This document shows positions 17,374 to 27,404 of a stretch of DNA of 64,000 nucleotides, piece by piece. This DNA is from Clostridium sp. (GTDB taxonomy: Bacteria; Bacillota; Clostridia; Clostridiales; Clostridiaceae), in NCBI RefSeq assembly GCF_018372875.1, contig NZ_JAHAIF010000007.1, positions 33,781-97,780 of the forward strand. Direction: 5' to 3'. Positions within the stretch are counted from its first letter, which is position 1. Each line of letters begins with the position of its first letter. The notes beneath the pieces were generated by a model. That model was not told where the DNA came from, did not search any database, and saw only the letters and a program-made list of their open reading frames with translations. The position numbers and the translations under genes were made by a program.

Positions 17374-18474
17374 TTATAACTTCAATTTATCTTCTTCAAG
17401 TTCTATAAAGTTATTTATAAACTCACTAAATACATTTAAGACCTTATCATTTATATCTATTACTGTTACTCTCTTGCTTAGGGAATCATATCTACCTAAT
17501 GCAATATACACCTTCTCCTCAATATAATAAAACAAATATCCTATTTCTAAATCTTCATAGAATATAATTTCTTTACTATTAATCTTTAAGGATTCAAACA
17601 GAAAACTACATTTCTTTGATAATACTCTATGAAATCCCTTACTTTCATTATTATATATGTATCTATTATTGTTTAAATCTAAATATAAGTCATTTTTATG
17701 TTTCTTCATACAAGGTATAAAAAGAAAGTTCTTACCATGTAAGAATGCTGCAATATAATCCTTTAATTTATATGTTTCCTTGTCTTCTTCAAGCCTAAAT
17801 CCAGTTTGATTAAATAACTTTATTATTTCCCCAAAATAACCATTCCACTGAAAATTACAACTTTCCCACTCCATTAATTTTTCCATTAAACTTTTAAAAT
17901 CTATACTACTATATTTAATATTTGCAAAGGAGCTTTGAATGATTTCACTTTTAAATGCATCTTTTTTCTTATTTTCATTTCCCTCTAATGAAGATGTATT
18001 TCCTATTGCTTGTACAAATTCTGCAAGCCTATCTCCAAAACTTGTTGTTATTATTATTTTTAATGTAATCTTATCAAACTTAACAAATTCATTTTTCTCT
18101 TTACATTTGTTAACATAACTTTTTGCACAATCTATGCTTTTAAAGGTATATCCATTTTTTATATAATTTCTATATAAAAAATTTTTATTTATGTACTCTT
18201 CCTGTAACTTCATATTATATGTGTTACTTTCCTTGTCCTTAATCCCAATTATTAATTCAAATTTATTTTCAAAACACTCATCTAAAGCATACTCCACTGC
18301 CTTAATATAAGTTAAGTCTTCTTGCAATATAGATTCATCCATATCATCATAGATTTCATTAATAATATCTTTTTTACATAAGCTTCTTTCATATGATTTA
18401 CTTACTATTATCATCTTATTTTTAGGAAAAACATAACACTTACCATATTCAACTATATACTCTATACTAACCAA
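17374..18474 (-). CDS. Hypothetical protein, 366 residues
   Basis: I do not recognise this protein. It is soluble (no membrane segment or signal peptide), lysine- and glutamate-rich, with an alpha/beta mix and aromatic-rich stretches (SCNFQWNGYFGEIIKLF; YLFYYIEEKVYIALGRYD). The start is TTG at 18474, with a run of six G residues 5 nt upstream as ribosome site. It is divergently oriented from the SEC-C gene, with about 170 nt between them, and has its own terminator. Confidence 0.7.
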   Translation of the reverse strand: MVSIEYIVEYGKCYVFPKNKMIIVSKSYERSLCKKDIINEIYDDMDESILQEDLTYIKAVEYALDECFENKFELIIGIKDKESNTYNMKLQEEYINKNFLYRNYIKNGYTFKSIDCAKSYVNKCKEKNEFVKFDKITLKIIITTSFGDRLAEFVQAIGNTSSLEGNENKKKDAFKSEIIQSSFANIKYSSIDFKSLMEKLMEWESCNFQWNGYFGEIIKLFNQTGFRLEEDKETYKLKDYIAAFLHGKNFLFIPCMKKHKNDLYLDLNNNRYIYNNESKGFHRVLSKKCSFLFESLKINSKEIIFYEDLEIGYLFYYIEEKVYIALGRYDSLSKRVTVIDINDKVLNVFSEFINNFIELEEDKLKL

Positions 18475-18644
18475 AAAATCCCCCCATTTAACAACCTTGT
18501 AAGCAAATTATATAACCACTTCATACTACTAACAACAAGTAAATTATGTAATGGCATTTACTTGACTTTTTGTCAAAAAAAATAGATACTATATAGGGTT
18601 AATGGATAATTATAAATGTTAATATATAGCAAAGGAGAATTTTA

Positions 18645-19793
18645 ATGCATACTAAAAAGTACTACTACGATGAACAACTAAGAAAATACTATTTTGAAAA
18701 ATACTATCAAACTTTTACTAAATGTAAGACTAGTTTAAAGGAATTAAATACTTTAGAACTTTTATCTCTTCAAACTAAACCTACACTTACAGACATAGCT
18801 AAAAGATTAGATATTAAAGGATATTCAAAATTAGGTAAAGACGGGTTAGTTAATCTAGTATCTGCTTATATTACTGATAATATAGATAATATACTTTGCG
18901 AACTATCTTATAAGGAACTTGATCTGTTAAAGAAATCAGCTAAGGAAGAATTAGTTGAATACTCTTTTTCAATAGATAACTTAAACTTAATTGGAGGACT
19001 ATCTTCTCTTGGAGTACTATTTAAATTATCTATAAAGGATAATTACTACCTTGTAGTACCAAGTGACATAAAAGAAGGAATAAATTCTTTAACATCTTCT
19101 AAAAAATATATTTCTAACCTTAAGGAACGTTCAGAAGGAATTGATCTTATAGATGGATTAATGACTCACTACGGTCTTTTATTAGGTGGAGAATTATATT
19201 CCATAATAACTAATAAGGAAAGTAAGGTTTTTAAAGAGGAAAACTTAGATTTTTACTTAAACTATATATTTAGAAGCTATGAAGCTTTTACAGAGGGTAA
19301 CGCATTAATTCACCCATTCCTTTTCTCACCTGAAGATGTATATGAAGAATTAAGAGTAAGACAAACTATTCAATATAACTTCAGTAATGAAGATTTCTTT
19401 GTTTCTTTAGGTAAAGATTTTAAAGCTACTTGGGGTGAAGAAGTTTTAGAACTAAAAAACATTCTTTCTAATACTAAGTTAAAAAAATCTGATATAGACT
19501 CATTAATTAGCCAGTTAATATTCTATATTAAAAACGACATGGATACTCAAATAATAGTTGAATTGCTAACTTCTTATAGCTTAGATTTAAGCGATAAGGC
19601 TTTAGCCGATTCAATAGTTAACTCCTTCTCTAAGGTCTTTAACAATACACCTATATGGTCTTTAAAAGGCTTAACACCATTAGAATCAACTACTAGACAA
19701 AAGACTACTATAATAAAGGATAAAGAACCTGGAAGAAATGAACCTTGCCCTTGTGGAAGCGGAAAGAAATATAAGAAGTGTTGTGGTAGATAA
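18645..19793 (+). CDS. SEC-C zinc-motif protein with Rho-N/SAP-like domain
   Basis: The 382-residue protein ends in [22 protein letters not shown], a complete SEC-C zinc motif (CxC...CC) as at the end of SecA. Around residues 45-80, [29 protein letters not shown] resembles the Rho N-terminal/SAP helical fold that binds nucleic acids. The middle has no recognised domain. The ATG follows AAAGGAGAATTTT. Such proteins are common in clostridia but have no assigned role; nucleic-acid or ribosome contact is a guess from the two motifs. Confidence 0.78.
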   Translation: MHTKKYYYDEQLRKYYFEKYYQTFTKCKTSLKELNTLELLSLQTKPTLTDIAKRLDIKGYSKLGKDGLVNLVSAYITDNIDNILCELSYKELDLLKKSAKEELVEYSFSIDNLNLIGGLSSLGVLFKLSIKDNYYLVVPSDIKEGINSLTSSKKYISNLKERSEGIDLIDGLMTHYGLLLGGELYSIITNKESKVFKEENLDFYLNYIFRSYEAFTEGNALIHPFLFSPEDVYEELRVRQTIQYNFSNEDFFVSLGKDFKATWGEEVLELKNILSNTKLKKSDIDSLISQLIFYIKNDMDTQIIVELLTSYSLDLSDKALADSIVNSFSKVFNNTPIWSLKGLTPLESTTRQKTTIIKDKEPGRNEPCPCGSGKKYKKCCGR

Positions 19794-19822
19794 CAAGTAA
19801 AAATTATAATCTCCTAAATAAT

Positions 19823-19856
19823 AAAAGACTTAGCTCAAAGAAGAGCTAAGTCTTTT
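19823..19856. terminator. Bidirectional intrinsic terminator
   Basis: A perfect 14-bp stem (AAAAGACTTAGCTC/GAGCTAAGTCTTTT) lies between the converging SEC-C and AbgT genes, with T or A runs on both sides. Confidence 0.88.
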
Positions 19857-19858
19857 TA

Positions 19859-21397
19859 TTAAATTCCTAGTGGAATTCCAAATGTAAAGAATACTATTAA
19901 TAAGATTGTCCAAGAAACTAAGAATGCTACTGAATATGGGAACATTAACTTAATCATATCTCCTAAAGTATATTCAGGCTTATACTTCTTCATGAACACA
20001 AGGATAATACCTGCATATGACATAAGTGGTGATATTACATTAGTTGATGAATCTGCAATTCTATATGCAGCTGATACCATATCAGGAGTTAATGCTCCGT
20101 TAACTTGGTATAACATTGGTATAAATATTGGCCCAAGTAACATCCATTTTGAAGTTAATCCACCAACGAATAAATTAATTATAGCAGTAACTATAATGAA
20201 TCCTATTAATAATAAGATTGGTGAATCAGATAATCCTAATGATTGTAATCCTGTTGCACCTAAATAAGTAATATATGTACCTAGGTTTGAGTAGCTTAAT
20301 AATGCTAAGAAGTTGTAACAGAAGAATGTTAATACTAATATAGATCCCATTCCACTCATTTGCTTTGACATAGCTTGAACTACATCTATAGCACTATTAA
20401 ACTTCTTTAATTTCATTCCATATAATAAACCTGGAACAAAGAATACAAATGTAATTATAAGAATTATGTTATCCATAAATGGCTTAACTGTTGCACCCTT
20501 ATCATCTACATATGTAGCAAGTGGTCCAAAGTAAAGTACTGCTGCAATAGCTAAGGCAATTAATAATCCTAATCCTGCCCATTTTAAAGCTTTATTTTCT
20601 TCTTCTTTAACTGTAAAGTCAGCCATATTCATATCTTCAGGAACAATGTATGTTTCTTTTTCTAATCTTGGCTTAATGAACTTAGCAGTAACAAAGTAAC
20701 CAACAACTGATAATAACACTGTTGAAGCTACTATAAATATGTAGTGCATTGTTGCAGGAGTAATAGCTTGTCCTGCTGCTGTAACAAAAGGTATACCTTG
20801 GCTTTCAGCAAATACCTTTGCGTTGTTACCAACGATAACATCTATAGGTGTACCTGGTATTAAGTTAGCACTAAATCCAGCTGATACCCCAGCAAAAGCT
20901 GCTGCCATACCTATAAGTGGATTTTTCTTTAATCCAACATATAACATACCAGCTAGTGGTATTAATATTATATATCCTGCATCAGTAGCTATACTACTCA
21001 TAATTCCTAAGAATACTAAAACTACTGGTAAAAACTTATCTGAAACTTTTAATCCTACTTTTTTAATTAAAACTGATAGTAGACCAGATTCTTCAGCTAG
21101 TCCAACTCCAAGCATAACGATTAATATTGTTCCAAGAACTCCTCCACCGTATGCTAACCAGTTATTTAATAATGCATTTCCAAAAATCCATCTAAAGTTC
21201 TCAGCTGCAAACATATTCTTAATTTCATAAGATATTGTTCCCCCATCAGCTGCTAATGTTTCGAACTCCATTCCACCCATGAATATACTCGCTATCATAA
21301 CGATGGCATATAATATCATAAATATAATTACCGGATCCGGTATTTTTTTACCTACTTTTTCTATAAAAGACATTTTTGTTTTATCTTTTTTGCTCAT
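19859..21397 (-). CDS. AbgT-family transporter
   Basis: This inner-membrane transporter of 512 residues has about ten hydrophobic segments and AbgT-family signatures: IPDPVIIFMILYAIV, GVGLAEESGLLSVLIKK, SSIATDAGYIILIPLAGMLYV, AGVSAGFSANLIPGTPIDVIVG, and a C-terminal GGLTSKWMLLGPIFIPML and SPLMSYAGIILVFMKKY. Characterised members import p-aminobenzoyl-glutamate or export antifolates. The substrate here cannot be set from sequence. The ATG follows AAAGGGGGACTACCA. It is monocistronic. Confidence 0.9.
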   Translation of the reverse strand: MSKKDKTKMSFIEKVGKKIPDPVIIFMILYAIVMIASIFMGGMEFETLAADGGTISYEIKNMFAAENFRWIFGNALLNNWLAYGGGVLGTILIVMLGVGLAEESGLLSVLIKKVGLKVSDKFLPVVLVFLGIMSSIATDAGYIILIPLAGMLYVGLKKNPLIGMAAAFAGVSAGFSANLIPGTPIDVIVGNNAKVFAESQGIPFVTAAGQAITPATMHYIFIVASTVLLSVVGYFVTAKFIKPRLEKETYIVPEDMNMADFTVKEEENKALKWAGLGLLIALAIAAVLYFGPLATYVDDKGATVKPFMDNIILIITFVFFVPGLLYGMKLKKFNSAIDVVQAMSKQMSGMGSILVLTFFCYNFLALLSYSNLGTYITYLGATGLQSLGLSDSPILLLIGFIIVTAIINLFVGGLTSKWMLLGPIFIPMLYQVNGALTPDMVSAAYRIADSSTNVISPLMSYAGIILVFMKKYKPEYTLGDMIKLMFPYSVAFLVSWTILLIVFFTFGIPLGI

Positions 21398-21605
21398 TGG
21401 TAGTCCCCCTTTTTCGTCATTTTTTATTTTTTCGATTTAACACGTTAAATTAATTATAAGCATTTTTATAATAATTATCAACAAATATTAAAATTTTTAT
21501 CATTTTATTAGATATTTAAGCTATTTTTATTCATTTTGTTACTTTTTATAATTTTATTCAACATTTAATTTATAAACTGTAAATTAGTTCCGTATGTATA
21601 CGTAG

Positions 21606-21660
21606 ATAGTTATTTTGATTGTTCCGTCACAAAGCTCCAAGTCACAGCTTTCCTAGACAT
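21606..21660. repeat. Mosaic intergenic repeat, modules A and B
   Basis: Module A (21606-21646) shares about 40 nt with 60761-60800, including GTTCCGTC and GCTCCAAGTCACA. Module B starts with CTTTCCTAGACAT (21648-21660), runs into the downstream terminator, and recurs at 63886-63913. Together these suggest a family of composite intergenic repeats next to terminators. Confidence 0.7.
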
Positions 21661-21661
21661 T

Positions 21662-21696
21662 AAAAAAAGGAGCTGCTTTAAATAGCTCCTTTTTTT
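21662..21696. terminator. Intrinsic terminator of the GGDEF/EAL gene
   Basis: AAAAAAAGGAGCT pairs with AGCTCCTTTTTTT around a 9-nt loop, directly after the stop codon at 21698 on the minus strand. Its left arm is part of repeat module B. Confidence 0.87.
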
Positions 21697-21697
21697 A

Positions 21698-24361
21698 CTA
21701 ATTATGTCTTTCTAATAAATTTTCAAATTCTTCTCTAGCTATGGGTTTACTTATAAAGTATCCTTGAATTTTGTCACAGTTTAAAGTCTTAAGCAGTTCT
21801 AACTGATCCTGCATCTCCACCCCTTCTGCTATTACATCTAACTCAAGGGTATGGGCAAGCTTTATTAATGTTTCAATTATAGCTACAGTTTTTCTATCAT
21901 TTTCAATCTTTGATAATAAACTTCTATCTATCTTTATAGTATCAATTGGAAGAATTTTTATATAGCTAAAGGATGAATATCCCACTCCAAAATCGTCTAA
22001 AGCAATCATTACTCCTAAATCTTTAATCTCCTTTAATAACTCTACAATTCGTTTTGCATCATCTAAAACTTCATCTTCTGTAATTTCAAGCTTTAATCCA
22101 TTTGGTTCTAGCCCTACTTCCTCTAATACATTTTTTAATTTATCAATAAATTTATGTTGTTTTAAGAACCTATAAGATGCATTTACTGACACCTGAAAAT
22201 CCTTAAACCCTTCTTTTCTTTTTTCTTTGCAGAAAATACAAGCTTCTCTTAGAACATAATTATCTATCTCGTAAATATCTCCTGTTCTTTTGGCAATATG
22301 AATAAATTTATCAGGAGGCATTTCTTTTCCATCCTTTATCCATCTTACTAAAGCTTCTGCTCCAATTATCTTTTTCTTACTTACGCTATAAATAGGTTGG
22401 AAATTAACTACAAATTCTTTATTATCTATAGCCTTTTTTAACAACCCTTCTATTAATATATCTTCTAACATCTCTTCATTAAATACTTCTATAGTATTTC
22501 CACCTGAATTTTTGCTCTTATACATAGCAATATCTGCATATCTAATTAATGTTTCTATATCTGTTGTATGATTAGGGAAAGAACTTGCTCCAATACTTGC
22601 TTTTAACTCATAATTGAAGTTTTTATACTCAAAGGTCTTATTCAGCTTTCTTAAAATCTTATTGCCTAAATCTTCTGCATCTGTTTTAGAAAGCTCTCCC
22701 TTTTTAACTAACAGGAATTCATCTCCCCCTAGTCTTCCTACTTCAATATCTTGTTCTAAATTTTGTAAAGTAAATGCAGCTTGGCATAACACTTCATCTC
22801 CACTATTATGTCCTAAGGAATCATTTAAAGACTTAAAGTTATCTAAATCTATAAAGAATATACTAAACACTTCCCCGTCTTCCTTAAGCTGTGCCATGTA
22901 ATTGTATAAGCTATATCTATTTTGAAGACCAGTTAACACATCATAGTTTCCTAAATATCTCATTTCATCTTCATTTCTTCTATTTTCAGTTATATCTGTA
23001 AGCAACATAGCGAAATGATGGTTTTCAATTGGATATACAGCTATTGATGCCCAATTATTATTTCCAAGTGCTATACAATTTTTGCTTAATGTCTCTCCAT
23101 CTCTTTTACCTGATGATAAAATATCTCTTATAAATTCTTCATCATTAATTTTATCAAAGAAAATTTCTTTAAAAGTCATTCTATATAGATTCTTTTTAGG
23201 AATATTTAAAATTCTTGACATGGATGCATTCACATCAAGGAGATTGGCATCAGTAACATTTCCTTCTTCATCCATAATCTCTCCAAAATAAGCGTATCCA
23301 TTATCTAAGCCCTCTAGAAGCTTACTACTTTTTTCCTCATTCTCCATAAACAAATTATTTGACGTTTCTAAAGCATCAAACATTTCATTTATATCATTAG
23401 TTAATTTACTAATTTCATCACTACTATTATCTAACTCAAGCCTCTCTTTCAAATCTTTATGCTCTTTTATCCTGTTTACTCCCTCGCTTATTCTCTCAAC
23501 TCTTTTTATAACTATATTCTTCATTAGAACTATTAAAATAAAGTTAATAATAAAATTAATAGATATAAAAATAACAGATAAAACAAAAATATTAACTTTC
23601 TGACTCTCTTTTACTACTAATGGCTCTGAAACTTTAATATAATAATTCTCTCCATCTACACACTCTATTTTATAGTAAGCATTTACATCACTTTTATTTG
23701 TTACTAATTTAATGTCTTCTCCGCTATTTAGCTTGGAATCCTCTACATCTCCAGTAGAGTCTATTTCTTTTAATAATGCAATATTTTTATGCATATCTTT
23801 AGAAATTTTTTCTATAACTACATCATCAAAACTATCTATAATCACAACATAATCAGATGAATTGTACTTTTTATTGTATGAAAAAATATATAACCCTTCT
23901 TTTCCTGTTATATATCCCTTTTTAATATCCTTTTTTTCTTTTATTATTGTTTTTATCTTATTTAGTAAAATTGAATACTCATTTTTACTTCTAGCACTTA
24001 TATCATTAGATTCAAACTTATCTTTTTCATTAAGGTTTGAATCTAGAACAACTTTAAAGTCAATATTATCATTTTTAAACTTATTTATAATACCTAATAC
24101 CTCTAAAGCATTATTTTCATTTAATTTCTCATTATATGTATCAACTGATGACAACAAGCTTGTATAGTCATTTGTTTTTCCTATTACTTTTAAAACTTCA
24201 CCATTTATCCTATTTATACAGCCAGATGCTATTCCACTTATTCTAGTCACTTCACCGCTATATAAATACTTCGATACAAAGCCCATAGATATCATGTATA
24301 AAGTTACTGTAACCAAAGATATAGTCATAAATAATATGACAATTTTTTTTGATAACTTCAT
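21698..24361 (-). CDS. Membrane GGDEF-EAL cyclic-di-GMP protein
   Basis: This is an 887-residue inner-membrane sensor. It has TM1 (~7-29), an extracellular sensor region (~30-255), TM2 (~258-282), a HAMP-like segment, a PAS-like region (~345-455), GGDEF (~465-620) and EAL (~630-887). The cyclase motif is intact (GRLGGDEF), but the allosteric I-site upstream reads LEQD instead of RxxD. The EAL domain keeps its catalytic set (EALVRW, VSVNAS, EITEDE, DDFGVGYSS, KIDRS, AEGVE), so phosphodiesterase activity is likely and both activities are possible. The external signal is unknown. No downstream partner is in the operon. Confidence 0.93.
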   Translation of the reverse strand: MKLSKKIVILFMTISLVTVTLYMISMGFVSKYLYSGEVTRISGIASGCINRINGEVLKVIGKTNDYTSLLSSVDTYNEKLNENNALEVLGIINKFKNDNIDFKVVLDSNLNEKDKFESNDISARSKNEYSILLNKIKTIIKEKKDIKKGYITGKEGLYIFSYNKKYNSSDYVVIIDSFDDVVIEKISKDMHKNIALLKEIDSTGDVEDSKLNSGEDIKLVTNKSDVNAYYKIECVDGENYYIKVSEPLVVKESQKVNIFVLSVIFISINFIINFILIVLMKNIVIKRVERISEGVNRIKEHKDLKERLELDNSSDEISKLTNDINEMFDALETSNNLFMENEEKSSKLLEGLDNGYAYFGEIMDEEGNVTDANLLDVNASMSRILNIPKKNLYRMTFKEIFFDKINDEEFIRDILSSGKRDGETLSKNCIALGNNNWASIAVYPIENHHFAMLLTDITENRRNEDEMRYLGNYDVLTGLQNRYSLYNYMAQLKEDGEVFSIFFIDLDNFKSLNDSLGHNSGDEVLCQAAFTLQNLEQDIEVGRLGGDEFLLVKKGELSKTDAEDLGNKILRKLNKTFEYKNFNYELKASIGASSFPNHTTDIETLIRYADIAMYKSKNSGGNTIEVFNEEMLEDILIEGLLKKAIDNKEFVVNFQPIYSVSKKKIIGAEALVRWIKDGKEMPPDKFIHIAKRTGDIYEIDNYVLREACIFCKEKRKEGFKDFQVSVNASYRFLKQHKFIDKLKNVLEEVGLEPNGLKLEITEDEVLDDAKRIVELLKEIKDLGVMIALDDFGVGYSSFSYIKILPIDTIKIDRSLLSKIENDRKTVAIIETLIKLAHTLELDVIAEGVEMQDQLELLKTLNCDKIQGYFISKPIAREEFENLLERHN

Positions 24362-24495
24362 ATCTTACTCTCCCCTATATGTTTTATAATTAATTCTTTA
24401 ACATTTGTGCCCTATGTACAATTATATCTTATTGCAAAAAAAAGATAAATATATATTATTTGGTAATACGAAGTATATTTCTCTGTAACTAAAAA

Positions 24496-24524
24496 AAAAG
24501 GTAGATATTACTATCTCCCTTTTT
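24496..24524 (-). terminator. Intrinsic terminator
   Basis: A hairpin of AAAAGG-AGATA with TATCT-CCTTTT sits just below the stop of the gene at 24530 and continues into T/A runs. Confidence 0.75.
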
Positions 24525-24529
24525 AGCTA

Positions 24530-26227
24530 TTATTCTACTGGCGTAGTAGTTATATTGGTAAATCCGTTTACTATTATATATTTACTTGCACCTACATTTA
24601 TATATTTTATTTCTACCTTATCACCAACTTTAGTTAAAGCTATTTCTCTTGAAGTTTCTGTTGATACAGAATAAATTTTATCACTATCTTTTAGCTTAAG
24701 GTCATAGATGCTAGACCCATCTTTAACAACAAGTCCAATTCTCTCAACTTCACCTTGAATAACCTCTTCTTTATTAGAACCTTCTAGTGAAATATTTGTA
24801 TTAGTTAATCCCTCTAAATATTTATTTAATGTAGATTGAAGATTATCTCCAACTCCAACTGTATTGTAGTTCTTAACATTAACCATTGCATATTGCTTAA
24901 CTAAACCATTAGAATCTTTTAATGTTGTAAAGTAAGTTGGTTCTCCTTGAATATTAATTAAATATGGGAATGTAGCTTTATATCCATATTGTTGAACCTT
25001 ACCTTCTGCAGATCTAATAGCAGCTTCTTCAGTGGCTCCAGCTGTCTTATACATTGTAGTTTTACCAGTTCTTGTATTTGTTAATGTAAATCCAACTAAT
25101 CCTTCATCATTACCTACAGATGTTATTCCTGTATAATAGAAACACTCATCTTTATTAAATATTAAGTTCATTCCTGTAGTTGTTTTTAACTTATCCTTGT
25201 CATTAAAGTTAAATACACCATGAACTAATTCTCCCCACTTATTAATATAGTTATTAATAAATCTTGAAGGTTGAATTCTATCTATCCATTTAGGCATATT
25301 ATCTATATCATATATCTCAGATTTTCCTGTTTGAGCATCAATAACTAATGCTCCAATAGCCTTTGCTTCTGTAATTCCAATAGCATTATCATATCTAGTA
25401 ACAACCCAGTATGGCCTTCCAGTATCATCTAATTCAAAAGTAAAGTCTGTATGAGCTGACTTCATATCTCTTAAAAAGGCTGCTCTATGAAGGTCACTTA
25501 AAAGATATGATGATTCTAAATATTTAATTTTTAAAGGCTTTCCATCTAGCTCTGTAACCAATTGAACATCATTTTGATTTGTTGCACTTACTTTTATATA
25601 ACCACTTGTACCTTCCCTATTTGTAATCCACTTAATTAGTGAGGAATGTTCAAGTGGAGCTACATAGTAAAGTTGTCCATCAATACTTTGTAAATGTAAT
25701 TCTCCAATTGTCACCTGACTTCCAAGAGAAGGAATTTCTCCAAGCTTTTTATCTGCAAGCTTTGCAGCAAGTTCTGTATCTATTGTTGGTAATTGCTTTA
25801 AATCAATATGTTCAATTTCATTAGAAAATTCAATTTCATCAACAGTTCCTACTAAATCTCTATGAGCTTTGTAATTTAGTATAGGACTACATAAAAATAA
25901 AACTACTGCATACAATATTGCCACAAATATACCAACTATAGGCAACTTTTTCATAGAATGAGTTATGCCATATAATACGGACACTACTACAAAAGGGGCA
26001 ACTATATAGAATATACTTAAAGATACATCAAGTATTAAATCAGATGCAAAAAACTTTGTTATAGCAACTGCCACATAAGCTAATACTAGCCACTTTAAAA
26101 ATCCTCCAAAGGATCCCTTCTTTTTAGAACCTCCACCATTACTGAATCCTTTAAAATTTCTCCTAAAGTGAGAAAAAATTTGTCCAAAAATATCTCCGTT
26201 AAAATCTCCAAAATTACCTTGTTCCAT
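24530..26227 (-). CDS. Hypothetical multi-spanning membrane protein
   Basis: No family is recognised. The 565-residue protein begins with a Gly/Phe-rich polar tail (FGDFNGDIFGQIFSHF and on). Three to four hydrophobic helices (~45-120) follow. Then a large, mostly beta extracytoplasmic region shows repeated pieces such as LYYVAPLEHSSLIKWITNREGTSGYIKVS and DDTGRPYWVVTRYDNAIG. This mix resembles PepSY-like or lipid-facing domains, but I would not name one. I chose the ATG at 26227, since GGAGG is 5 nt from it; an earlier ATG at 26239 contains the ribosome site. It appears monocistronic. Confidence 0.7.
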   Translation of the reverse strand: MEQGNFGDFNGDIFGQIFSHFRRNFKGFSNGGGSKKKGSFGGFLKWLVLAYVAVAITKFFASDLILDVSLSIFYIVAPFVVVSVLYGITHSMKKLPIVGIFVAILYAVVLFLCSPILNYKAHRDLVGTVDEIEFSNEIEHIDLKQLPTIDTELAAKLADKKLGEIPSLGSQVTIGELHLQSIDGQLYYVAPLEHSSLIKWITNREGTSGYIKVSATNQNDVQLVTELDGKPLKIKYLESSYLLSDLHRAAFLRDMKSAHTDFTFELDDTGRPYWVVTRYDNAIGITEAKAIGALVIDAQTGKSEIYDIDNMPKWIDRIQPSRFINNYINKWGELVHGVFNFNDKDKLKTTTGMNLIFNKDECFYYTGITSVGNDEGLVGFTLTNTRTGKTTMYKTAGATEEAAIRSAEGKVQQYGYKATFPYLINIQGEPTYFTTLKDSNGLVKQYAMVNVKNYNTVGVGDNLQSTLNKYLEGLTNTNISLEGSNKEEVIQGEVERIGLVVKDGSSIYDLKLKDSDKIYSVSTETSREIALTKVGDKVEIKYINVGASKYIIVNGFTNITTTPVE

Positions 26228-26306
26228 CATTTCCTCCATAATTTGTGTTATTACTATCTTTTATTGTGATAATTATAGCATAATAAGTTATGGAATACCA
26301 CATATT

Positions 26307-26837
26307 TTATAGTTTTTTTGCATTTTCATAAATTAAATTTCTATCTTCATCATTTATTACTCTACTGATTATCTCTGCAACTAATACAATTCCTATAATC
26401 TCTACCACAAGCCTTACAATAGTAAACTTAGCTCCTAGTGAAGATACCTCTATAAGCAACATTGGTACCTTACAAGCAGCCCAAGTTCCAGTAAATATCA
26501 TTACATTTTTTATTGAAGTACCCTTTCTAAGCAACATTGCTCCTATGGGAAATGCTGCATATAATGGTCCTGCTGCAAATGCTCCCATAATAAATGCCAA
26601 TAAAATCCCTATAAAATTAGAACCATCACCCATATACTTTATCATTTTTTCTTTAGGAACCCATACATCCATAAGGCCTAACAAAATAAATACTGGCGGT
26701 ACAAGCTTTACTAGCTCCCATATATTTTCTATAGTTCCCTCTATAGCTACTCTTCCAATCTCTCTATTTACTAAATACATTATTATTAAAATAATTAAAC
26801 ATATTATTGAACTTCTGTACCTTTTTAATATCTTCAT
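26307..26837 (-). CDS. Half-size permease, second of a pair
   Basis: The 176-residue protein has four to five hydrophobic helices and the motif MGAFAAGPLYAAFPIGAMLLRKG. The partner encoded just upstream carries a parallel motif (ITMMAGFIAFPLGATLISRG). Together they look like the two halves of a UPF0718/YraQ-type permease split into separate chains. The ATG at 26837 overlaps the partner's TGA as ATGA, a sign of translational coupling; it is preceded by AGGGGTG. A longer frame upstream would run inside the partner gene and is rejected. The transported substrate is unknown. Confidence 0.72.
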   Translation of the reverse strand: MKILKRYRSSIICLIILIIMYLVNREIGRVAIEGTIENIWELVKLVPPVFILLGLMDVWVPKEKMIKYMGDGSNFIGILLAFIMGAFAAGPLYAAFPIGAMLLRKGTSIKNVMIFTGTWAACKVPMLLIEVSSLGAKFTIVRLVVEIIGIVLVAEIISRVINDEDRNLIYENAKKL

Positions 26838-27310
26838 AATATCACCCCTAATGCTACTGCAACCATAAATGAAATCACTATTCCCAATAGGTTTCTTAAT
26901 ATAGTAGTTTTCAATCCCCAATATTTCTTCTCTAGAGGAATTGTCAAAAATCCTACTAGCATTAATGCAGATATAAATGCTCCAACCTGTGAGACCCCAG
27001 CTCCCCTAGATATTAAGGTGGCCCCTAAAGGAAAGGCTATAAAGCCTGCCATCATAGTTATTGAGCCTATAAGTATAGCTATTATTATTCCTAAAACTCC
27101 AGAGCCTGGACCAATAACCTTAGCTATCAGCTTTTCATCTATTACACTTAAAGAAATACCAACTACTGCCATAACACAAAGAACTGTTGGTAGTATAGCT
27201 TCAAAAGAAGTCCATCCCTTCTTTAATGCTTCTTTTGTTTTATCTTTATCTTTATAAAAAGAAGCTATTGTCAAAATGATAGCTAGAATATAAAGTATTT
27301 TTTGCACCAT
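26834..27310 (-). CDS. Half-size permease, first of a pair
   Basis: This 158-residue membrane protein has four to five helices and a central GSITMMAGFIAFPLGATLISRGAGVS motif, similar to one in the next gene. The start is the ATG at 27310, 8 nt after AGAGG; a GTG at 27319 overlaps that site. It ends in an ATGA overlap with the second half. The pair probably acts as a heterodimer. It is divergent from azlCD, but a shared role is not shown. Confidence 0.7.
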   Translation of the reverse strand: MVQKILYILAIILTIASFYKDKDKTKEALKKGWTSFEAILPTVLCVMAVVGISLSVIDEKLIAKVIGPGSGVLGIIIAILIGSITMMAGFIAFPLGATLISRGAGVSQVGAFISALMLVGFLTIPLEKKYWGLKTTILRNLLGIVISFMVAVALGVIL

Positions 27311-27404
27311 TTTTTTCACCTCTAATAACTTTTATAGAATTATATTATGCTATAAAATTCATATGGTATAATTTTACTTGAGGGATTTTTAAGGGGGCTT
27401 TTAA

